Assembly: GCA_964546145.1 (NCBI GenBank)
Contig: CAZJIU010000017.1
Coordinates: 1 to 35,244 of the forward strand
Direction of reading: 5' to 3'
DNA from: CAZAKO01 sp964546145
GTDB taxonomy: Bacteria; Fidelibacterota; UBA2242
DNA: 35,244 nt
Shown here: positions 17,276 to 24,102 of the stretch, piece by piece
Position numbering within the stretch: position 1 is the stretch's first letter
Layout of the letters: each line of letters opens with the position of its first letter
The notes under the pieces: model-generated
Told to the model about the DNA's origin: nothing
The model's input: the letters and a program-made list of their open reading frames with translations, nothing else
The model's database searches: none
Position numbers and translations under genes: made by a program

Positions 17276-19663
17276 TTATCTTAGTTTAGCATCCAGTTGA
17301 CTCTGCAGGGTCTGGTAGATGATTTTCATTCTTTGATCAATTTCCATATCTTGTAGAGTCCTGTCTTCAGCCTGAAATACTAAATTAAATGTAACACTTT
17401 TTTGACCTTTGTCAATATTTTTTCCTTGATAGAGGTCGTAGAAAATAACTTCCCGGAGGTATTCACCCCCATTTTCCCGGATCAATTGCTCTATTTCTCC
17501 GACCTTTACCTGACTGCTTACCAAGAGCGAAATATCACGCTGAATGCTGGGGTAAATCGGTATTTCATGATACGGAGGATGAGGTGTCATAAATTCTTTG
17601 AGAGTGGTAATGTCACCTTCCAAAACAAAGACCGGGATTTCTATATCTCCCACCCTTTGTAAATAATTACGACTCAGTTTACCGAGATATGCCAGCTGGC
17701 GGTCGTGGACCTGCACAATTATTAGATTTTCAAAATGCTCATGCTCCGCGACTTTAAACTCGACTTCTTTTATTCCAAAAGCATTACAAATTTCTTGAAT
17801 GATTCCTTTGAGAATATAAATATCTGCCTGCCGTCGCTCATAACCCCAGTACCGGTCTTCGATAAAACCGGTTAATAGCACTGCAAATTTTTGATATTCA
17901 TCCGCATGCGTTTCAGAAGATTGATTATAATGCTGGACAAAACCCAATTCAAAAAGCGGTAAATCAAAGTTTTGCCTGGAAATATTGCGTTTAGTAGTCT
18001 GCAGAAGACCGGGAATTAAGGAAGTCCGCAGATAAGCTAATTCCTGATTCAAGGGATTCTTGATTTTAACCGCTCGATAATTTTGAATGCCAAACCGGGT
18101 CTGTTCTTCATTGACAAGTGAATTATTCATCACCTCAAATAAACCATAGGTAGCCAGCATCAGGCGTAATTTTTCAACCAGATCAAAATCGTCGGTACTT
18201 TCGACTCCTGGCTGAATTCGTATCACTCCGGCATTCGGAATCAGGTGCATGCCGTAAATCCGCACTACCTCCTCGATTAGGTCCACTTCCCGTTCCAGGT
18301 CAGGACGCCAGCTCGGAACCTTCAAAGTAACTGACTGATCCGAACGGGTAATTATCTGACACCCCAACTGACTAAATTTTTCGACGATCCAGTCAGGGTC
18401 AACAACAATTCCTGATAATGCATCGACTCGCTGAAACCTGACACTGATTTCCGGTTGATGGATTGGGCGAGGATAACAATCCCTAATCCCCTTGCAAACC
18501 GATCCACCAGCTAATTGGGCAATCAAATCAGCGATACGATTCAAAGCATAGATTGCTCCCTCCGGATCAGCTCCCCGTTCAAAGCGGTAGGAGGCTTCAG
18601 TTTGCAGACCGAGTTTTTTTGAACCTTTGCGGATAGTTACAGGATCAAAATAAGCACTCTCAATTAGAATGTCAGTTGTATTATCGGTAATCTCCGAATT
18701 TTCCAATCCCATGATTCCGGCGATTGCCACCGGTTTGCTTGCATCGCAGATCAACAAAACATCCGAGGATAACTCCCGCTTGATCCCATCCAAAGTTACA
18801 ACCTCTTCACCGTCTCGAGCACTGCGAACAATAATTTTCTTGCCCTCAATTCGATGATAATCAAAAGTGTGCAATGGATGGCCGGTTTCTAGTAAAACAA
18901 AGTTTGCCGCATCTACCACATTATTAATCGAACGCAAACCCACACTAGTCAGATAATCCACTAACCAGCCAGGTGACGGTCCAATTTTTACCCCTTGAAC
19001 AACTCGTGCGGCATAGCGGGGACAACCGACTTTATTGACGATCTCTATTTCAATATAATCCTGGACAGCTGCATCGGATTCCATAATCTTTACTTCTGGA
19101 ATACCTAATTTTCCACCGGTCAACAAGGTAATTTCGCGAGCAACGCCAATATGCGAGGCACAATCCGGTCGGTTAGGAGTTAGATCAATATCAATGCTGG
19201 CACACTTGTCATTTAAATACTCTTTCAGTTCGATTCCAAGGGGAGCATCTGCTCCTAAAATCATGATTCCAGAATGATCAGCAGATAATCCCAGTTCATC
19301 CTCAGCACACAACATTCCGGCAGAGGCTACGCCCCGGATTTTAACCGGTTTTAAAGTCATTCCGTTCGGTAAAGTAGTACCAATTCTGGCTAACGGCACT
19401 TTCTGACCGACATCAATATTGGGTGCTCCGCAAACAACTTCCAATCTCTCAGAGCCAGTAAAAATTCGACAAATATTGAGACGATCGGCGTGGGGATGAG
19501 GAAAAATCTCTTCAATTTGGGCAATAATGACACCACTAACGCCATTAACTGGATTATTGATAAGCGTACTTTCCAGACCAAGATAGGTTAATTTTTCAAC
19601 TAACTCCTTCGCATTAAAAGGAATTTCCGTATATTGGGCTAACCATTTAGTATTGACAATCAT
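17276..19663 (-). CDS. pheT: Phenylalanyl-tRNA synthetase beta subunit
   Basis: Large subunit of the alpha2-beta2 enzyme that charges tRNA-Phe, carrying editing and tRNA-recognition domains. The 795 residues match bacterial PheT. An N-terminal OB-fold tRNA-binding domain occupies about 40-155 (HADRLNICRI, VVCGAPNI). This is followed by the B3/4 editing region, the B5 region (about 400-480), a catalytic-like core, and a C-terminal anticodon-binding FDX-ACB domain beginning near YPSIQRDISLLV. The gene lies 36 bases after pheS. The ribosome site before the ATG is poor, suggesting coupling. Confidence 0.97.
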   Translation of the reverse strand: MIVNTKWLAQYTEIPFNAKELVEKLTYLGLESTLINNPVNGVSGVIIAQIEEIFPHPHADRLNICRIFTGSERLEVVCGAPNIDVGQKVPLARIGTTLPNGMTLKPVKIRGVASAGMLCAEDELGLSADHSGIMILGADAPLGIELKEYLNDKCASIDIDLTPNRPDCASHIGVAREITLLTGGKLGIPEVKIMESDAAVQDYIEIEIVNKVGCPRYAARVVQGVKIGPSPGWLVDYLTSVGLRSINNVVDAANFVLLETGHPLHTFDYHRIEGKKIIVRSARDGEEVVTLDGIKRELSSDVLLICDASKPVAIAGIMGLENSEITDNTTDILIESAYFDPVTIRKGSKKLGLQTEASYRFERGADPEGAIYALNRIADLIAQLAGGSVCKGIRDCYPRPIHQPEISVRFQRVDALSGIVVDPDWIVEKFSQLGCQIITRSDQSVTLKVPSWRPDLEREVDLIEEVVRIYGMHLIPNAGVIRIQPGVESTDDFDLVEKLRLMLATYGLFEVMNNSLVNEEQTRFGIQNYRAVKIKNPLNQELAYLRTSLIPGLLQTTKRNISRQNFDLPLFELGFVQHYNQSSETHADEYQKFAVLLTGFIEDRYWGYERRQADIYILKGIIQEICNAFGIKEVEFKVAEHEHFENLIIVQVHDRQLAYLGKLSRNYLQRVGDIEIPVFVLEGDITTLKEFMTPHPPYHEIPIYPSIQRDISLLVSSQVKVGEIEQLIRENGGEYLREVIFYDLYQGKNIDKGQKSVTFNLVFQAEDRTLQDMEIDQRMKIIYQTLQSQLDAKLR

Positions 19664-19699
19664 TTGTTATTTATCAATCTGTTTCTTTAGAATAGATTA

Positions 19700-20716
19700 T
19701 TAAAATTGTTTCAGAAAGCGGATATCTCCCTCGAAAAGCAAGCGAATATCATGAATTCCATATTTCAACATGGCAATTCGATCCGGTCCCATCCCAAAGG
19801 CATAACCGGTATATTTTTCGGGATCAATCCCGCATGCAATAAATACATTGGGATCAACCATTCCACAACCCATAATCTCCAACCAGCCGGTTTGTTTGCA
19901 GAGGCGGCATCCCCGGCCACCGCAGATAATACAGGAAATGTCAACTTCGGCGCTGGGCTCGGTAAACGGGAAAAAACTAGGGCGAAATCGCGAATTGACA
20001 TTCTCCCCATAGAACTTTTTAACAAAGATTTCGATCGTCGCTTTCATTTCGGCAAAGGTCACTCCCTCGTCTACATAAAGACCTTCCACTTGATGAAACA
20101 CACAGTAGCTGCGGGGATTGATAGCCTCATTCCGATAGACTCTTCCAGGAGCCAGGATACGGATTGGTGGCTTACGTTTCATCATGGTGCGGATCTGAAC
20201 CGGCGAAGTATGGGTTCTCAATAAAATTTCATCTTCAATAAAAAAGGTATCTTGCATATCCCTGGCGGGATGATTATCGGGAAAATTCAAAGCCCGAAAG
20301 TTATTGAAATCGGTTTCTACTTCAGGTCCAAACTCAATCCCAAAACCCATACCACGAAAGATTTCACAAATCCGGTTCATCGTCTGAGTAACCGGATGTA
20401 GATGTCCGCGATTAAAAAGCATTCCCGGAAGAGTGGGATCAAATTCTTCACTCTGCTTTTGCGATTCAAGCAGGCGAGCTTCGAGTTGCTGAACTGCCTC
20501 TTCAGCTTCCCTCTTCAATTCGTTAAGTTGCTTGCCGACATCCCGCTTAAGTTCAGGAGCAAGCGAGCCGAACTCCTGGAAGAGTGCCGGAATAATTCCT
20601 TTCTTTCCCGAATATTTTAATCGGAGATCTTCGACAGATTGTAAATCCAGGCGAACTTTCGCTAGGTCTGCTTGTAGACTATTGCGAACCTCTTGGATGC
20701 GTTCTAAGAGGTTCAT
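19700..20716 (-). CDS. pheS: Phenylalanyl-tRNA synthetase alpha subunit
   Basis: Catalytic class II synthetase subunit for phenylalanine. The 338 residues start with a coiled-coil arm, followed by the class II core with GFGIEFGPEVETDFNNF and a HPARDMQDTFF motif. Near the C-terminus, CIICGGRGCRLCKQTGWLE supplies four cysteines in a pattern seen in many bacterial PheS proteins, and motif 3 is FGMGPDRIAMLKYGI. It starts 3 bases after rplT ends, with AAAGG inside the rplT tail serving as ribosome site, and it is followed by pheT. Confidence 0.97.
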   Translation of the reverse strand: MNLLERIQEVRNSLQADLAKVRLDLQSVEDLRLKYSGKKGIIPALFQEFGSLAPELKRDVGKQLNELKREAEEAVQQLEARLLESQKQSEEFDPTLPGMLFNRGHLHPVTQTMNRICEIFRGMGFGIEFGPEVETDFNNFRALNFPDNHPARDMQDTFFIEDEILLRTHTSPVQIRTMMKRKPPIRILAPGRVYRNEAINPRSYCVFHQVEGLYVDEGVTFAEMKATIEIFVKKFYGENVNSRFRPSFFPFTEPSAEVDISCIICGGRGCRLCKQTGWLEIMGCGMVDPNVFIACGIDPEKYTGYAFGMGPDRIAMLKYGIHDIRLLFEGDIRFLKQF

Positions 20717-20719
20717 GGC

Positions 20720-21067
20720 CTAAGCCTTTGCCATTTCAACCAATTTGGAAAATCCCTGGGGATCTTTGATGGCAATTTCGGCTAAGGATTTGCGATCAAG
20801 CATCACTCCCTTAACCTTGAGTCCGTGAATAAATTCATTATATGAAAGGTTGTACGGTCGGACGGCAGCATTAATGCGAGCTATCCACAGACCGCGAAAA
20901 CTGCGTTTCTTGGCGCGCCGGTCACGATAAGCATACTGGAGAGCTTTTTCAACTGCATCTTTGGCGTTAACGTAAAGTTTACTACGCGATGCACGATAGC
21001 CCTTAGCCATTTTGACAATTTTACGATGCTTTCTATGATGAGGTACTGGACTATTTGCTCTAGGCAT
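20720..21067 (-). CDS. rplT: 50S ribosomal protein L20
   Basis: 115-residue primary rRNA-binding protein needed for early 50S assembly. It begins MPRANS and continues with the basic helix KMAKGYRASRSKLY, then YRDRRAKKRSFRGLWIARINAA, the L20 signature. It is part of the infC-rpmI-rplT operon. In several bacteria L20 represses this operon through an mRNA structure, but I could not identify such a structure here. Gap to rpmI is 10 bases. Confidence 0.98.
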   Translation of the reverse strand: MPRANSPVPHHRKHRKIVKMAKGYRASRSKLYVNAKDAVEKALQYAYRDRRAKKRSFRGLWIARINAAVRPYNLSYNEFIHGLKVKGVMLDRKSLAEIAIKDPQGFSKLVEMAKA

Positions 21068-21077
21068 AATTCAACTC

Positions 21078-21272
21078 CTAATTAAGAATCATCCTTTTAA
21101 TTCGGCCTTTATCCGCAGAGGATATGATTCCCGGCTGACCTAAATTCCGTTTGCGTTTAGACGACTTTTTCGTCAAGATATGCGAAAAATAGGCTTTATT
21201 GCGTTTAATTTTACCGGTGCCTGTCAGTTTAAATCGTTTTGCTGCGGATTTTCTCGTTTTCATTTTTGGCAT
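21078..21272 (-). CDS. rpmI: 50S ribosomal protein L35
   Basis: 64 residues, highly basic, with the L35 signature MPKMKTRKSAAKRFKLTGTGK at the N-terminus and SSKRKRNL in the middle. It lies between infC and rplT with gaps of 16 and 10 bases, the standard arrangement. Confidence 0.98.
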   Translation of the reverse strand: MPKMKTRKSAAKRFKLTGTGKIKRNKAYFSHILTKKSSKRKRNLGQPGIISSADKGRIKRMILN

Positions 21273-21288
21273 AGTGTTCTCTAATCTC

Positions 21289-21795
21289 CTATTTTGAAGT
21301 CAGATAAGTGACAATTGTTCGCCCTTCAGCAGCAAGGGCTTTATCAACCGTAGCAATATCTGATACTTTCTCGATAATTTTATTAACCAGTTCAACTCCG
21401 GCCTCCTGATGAGCAAGTTCTCTACCCCGAAACATCAGGGTTACTTTGACCTTAAAACCATCTGCTAAAAATTTTCGAATATGGTCAATTTTCATATTCA
21501 AGTCATGCTCACCAATCCGTGGTCGAAAGCGAACCTCTTTGATTTTTACCACATGTTGCTTTTTTTTACTCTCACGGTCCTTCATTTGTTGTTTGTATCT
21601 GAATTTACCATAATCCATGATCTTGCAGACTGGCGGATTGGCAGTTGGCGAAATTTCCACAAGATCCAAATTATATTCTTCGGCATTTCGAAAAGCTTCT
21701 TTTAGCGGTACGATCCCAATTTGTTTTCCATCAGGGCTAATCAGCCGAACTGATGTGGCTCTGATTTGCTCATTGATACGTAGCTTTTTGTCTAT
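21289..21795 (-). CDS. infC: Translation initiation factor IF-3 with a non-canonical start codon
   Basis: IF-3 binds the 30S subunit and enforces start-codon choice. There is no ATG, GTG or TTG at the expected N-terminus. The reading frame opens directly after the thrS TAA with ATC (21798-21796) and ATA (21795-21793), followed by DKKLRINEQIRATSVRLI, the conserved IF-3 beginning. An AGAGGAG ribosome site in the last thrS codons sits 8 bases before ATA and 5 before ATC. I give the ATA start (168 residues); ATC would add one residue. A TTG at 21669 would lose about 42 conserved residues and is not credible. Rare starts (AUU in Escherichia coli) are an established feature of infC, allowing IF-3 to repress itself. 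The C-terminal domain with MKIDHIRKFLADGFKVKV is intact. Confidence 0.93.
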   Translation of the reverse strand: MDKKLRINEQIRATSVRLISPDGKQIGIVPLKEAFRNAEEYNLDLVEISPTANPPVCKIMDYGKFRYKQQMKDRESKKKQHVVKIKEVRFRPRIGEHDLNMKIDHIRKFLADGFKVKVTLMFRGRELAHQEAGVELVNKIIEKVSDIATVDKALAAEGRTIVTYLTSK

Positions 21796-21798
21796 GAT

Positions 21799-23736
21799 TT
21801 ACTCTCCTCTGTTGTTATTAATTGACTCCAGTAATTGATTAAGCGCTTCCTCCCATGATACTGTACCTTTCTGCCCACTGATTCGTTGCCTAATTGAAAC
21901 GGTCTTATTCTGGGCTTCTCTTTCACCAATAATGAACATATAAGGGATTTTCATTAACTCGGCTTCCCGAATTTTAGCACCCATCGTATCACTTTTATTA
22001 TTTAATTCAACTCGTAGTTTTTGGCTTTTAAGTAGATTGAAAAAATCCTGAGCGATTTCGTTCTGTTTTTCTGAGATTGGAATAACAATTGCCTGAATGG
22101 GTGCTAACCAGAGCGGAAAATCACCCACGGTATTTTCAATTAAAACTCCCACAAACCGTTCCAGCGATCCCATTATAGCCCGGTGAATCATGTAAGGACG
22201 CTTCTTCTCATTAGCACTGGAAATATACTCCATATCAAAACGTTCCGAAAGATTAAAATCGAATTGGATAGTGGTACACTGCCAGCTGCGGCCCAGAGCA
22301 TCCCTGATTTTTATGTCAATTTTAGGACCATAAAAAGCACCGCCACCCACATCCAGTTCATAGTGCACATTTAATTTTTCAAGTGCCTTTTTCAATGCAA
22401 CAGTAGCCTCTTCCCACATTGCCACGCTGCCAACATACTTTTCTTTTGGTATAGTGGCAACGTATACGTCAAATTCCCGAAAACCGAAGGATTGAATAAA
22501 ATCAAAGGAAAACTGAACTAATTTTTCTATCTCATCATCCAATTGTTCCGGAGTGCAGATAATGTGGGCATCATCCTGAGTAAAACCCCGTACCCGCATT
22601 AAGCCATGCAGAACTCCGGATAATTCATAGCGATAGACCGTTCCCAGTTCGGCATAACGGATAGGTAAATCCCGATAGCTGCGGGTCTTGGATTTATAAA
22701 TCTGAATGTGAAAGGGACAATTCATCGGCTTGATATAATATTCATCCCCCTCAACCTTCATCGAATCAAACATGAATTCACGATAGAATCCCAAGTGTCC
22801 GCTGGTTTGCCACAGATTGGCGCGCCCGATATGGGGAGTTTGAACTAATTGATAGTCACGCTTTAGATGCTCCTCAATCCAATAATCGGTAATGGTCTTT
22901 AAAAGGGTAGCACCTTTGGGATACCAGATAACTAAACCAGGTCCTACCTGCTCGTTAATATCAAACAACTCCAGAGCTTTGCCAATCTTACGGTGATCCC
23001 GACGTTTAGCTTCAACCAAATAGTCCAAATATTTTTTTAATTCTTTGGCAGAGGAAAACGAAGTGCCATAGATCCGGGTAAGCATCTTATTGCGCGAGTC
23101 ACCCCGCCAATAAGCACCAGCCGTATTGAGCAACTTAAACGCCTTGATCTTGCCGGTTGATGGCACATGCGGTCCCCGGCAGAGATCGCTAAAATCACCC
23201 TGAGTATAGACCGAAAGAATCTCATCGGGAGGAATTGATTCGATAATTTCAACCTTATAGTTCTCTCCCATTTCAGAAAACCGGCGAGTGAGCTCTGCCC
23301 GTTTAAACTCCTGACGTCGGATAGGTATATCCTGTTCCACCAGCTGCCGCATCTGTTCTTCGATCTTTTCAAGATCCTCATCAGTAAAAGGTGGATCGGC
23401 ATCAAAATCATAATAGAACCGATTCTCGATTGCTGGTCCAATTGTGACCTTTACCTTTGGGTAAAGTTGCTTTACTGCCTGAGCCATCAAATGAGATGTA
23501 CTATGGAGCAGAATTTCATGGGCTTCTGGAGACTTATAGGTAATTAGCTCTAATTCAGCATCCTGATTTAAGGGAATATACAAATCAATCAGCTGACCGT
23601 TCACTTTGGCGGCAAGAGAATTCTGAAAAAGCCCATCGCTAAGGGATTTAGCTATGTCACCGGGAGTTGTGCCGGCGGCTACAGTCAACTGCGTACCATC
23701 GAGTAGTGTCACTGTGATCTGCGGTTCTGGGCTCAA
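21799..23736 (-). CDS. thrS: Threonyl-tRNA synthetase
   Basis: Class II synthetase of 645 residues. It has an N-terminal TGS domain (about 7-68), an editing domain beginning near HSTSHLMAQAVKQLYP, a catalytic core with the zinc-site cysteine in MNCPFHIQIY and RGFTQDDAHI, and a C-terminal anticodon-binding domain (about 545-640). The start is TTG at 23736, with AGGA 8 bases upstream and no nearby ATG; the TGS domain begins immediately, so this is the natural start. Its TAA stop is directly followed by the infC start. A tRNA-Val gene lies 64 bases upstream in the same direction; the gap is too short for a T-box leader. Confidence 0.97.
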   Translation of the reverse strand: MSPEPQITVTLLDGTQLTVAAGTTPGDIAKSLSDGLFQNSLAAKVNGQLIDLYIPLNQDAELELITYKSPEAHEILLHSTSHLMAQAVKQLYPKVKVTIGPAIENRFYYDFDADPPFTDEDLEKIEEQMRQLVEQDIPIRRQEFKRAELTRRFSEMGENYKVEIIESIPPDEILSVYTQGDFSDLCRGPHVPSTGKIKAFKLLNTAGAYWRGDSRNKMLTRIYGTSFSSAKELKKYLDYLVEAKRRDHRKIGKALELFDINEQVGPGLVIWYPKGATLLKTITDYWIEEHLKRDYQLVQTPHIGRANLWQTSGHLGFYREFMFDSMKVEGDEYYIKPMNCPFHIQIYKSKTRSYRDLPIRYAELGTVYRYELSGVLHGLMRVRGFTQDDAHIICTPEQLDDEIEKLVQFSFDFIQSFGFREFDVYVATIPKEKYVGSVAMWEEATVALKKALEKLNVHYELDVGGGAFYGPKIDIKIRDALGRSWQCTTIQFDFNLSERFDMEYISSANEKKRPYMIHRAIMGSLERFVGVLIENTVGDFPLWLAPIQAIVIPISEKQNEIAQDFFNLLKSQKLRVELNNKSDTMGAKIREAELMKIPYMFIIGEREAQNKTVSIRQRISGQKGTVSWEEALNQLLESINNNRGE

Positions 23737-23800
23737 AATTACTTTCCTTTTCTCTCTTGTTCGTCAAAATGACCTCTAATCTTAATGAGGTATTTAATCG

Positions 23801-23874
23801 TGGGCGATACTGGACTTGAACCAGTGACCCCCTGCATGTCAAGCAGGTACTCTAACCACCTGAGCTAATCGCCC
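23801..23874 (-). tRNA. tRNA-Val (anticodon GAC)
   Basis: Complete cloverleaf on the minus strand. The 7-bp acceptor stem GGGCGAT pairs with ATCGCCC, the D arm is GCTC/GAGT, and the 5-bp anticodon stem CCTGC/GCAGG encloses loop TTGACAT, giving anticodon GAC at 23840-23838. The T arm is ACTGG/CCAGT with TTCAAGT, and the discriminator base is A. The 3' CCA is not encoded and must be added by nucleotidyltransferase. It lies 64 bases ahead of thrS and may share its transcript. Confidence 0.96.
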
Positions 23875-24102
23875 AAAATCAGATTTTTAAAAATACACAA
23901 AAATCAAATTAATCTAATTTAAACTATCAATCTCAATTTCAGAATGTTGAATCTCGATTATAAATACTTCAAAAAACGGGAATTAATTTAAATAATGTTT
24001 CCTAGACAGGCAACGGAAAAACAACGGATACATTTACCAAGAATTAAGATTCATTAAGGTTATTTTGACAATAATTTTAATAACTTGATTCTGAAAAAAG
24101 TC

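Noticed and set aside
19706..20224. Rightward 172-codon open frame opposite pheS.
   Set aside because: It is the reverse strand of a highly conserved synthetase gene and encodes no recognisable protein; a shadow frame.
23737..23800. Possible T-box leader ahead of thrS.
   Set aside because: Only 64 bases lie between the tRNA gene and thrS, with no specifier stem or T-box sequence visible.
23875..24102. AT-rich gap between the tRNA and the helicase gene examined for terminators or small RNAs.
   Set aside because: No stable stem with a U-run and no recognisable RNA could be seen; it probably just holds the tRNA-Val/thrS promoter and the 3' end of the long run.
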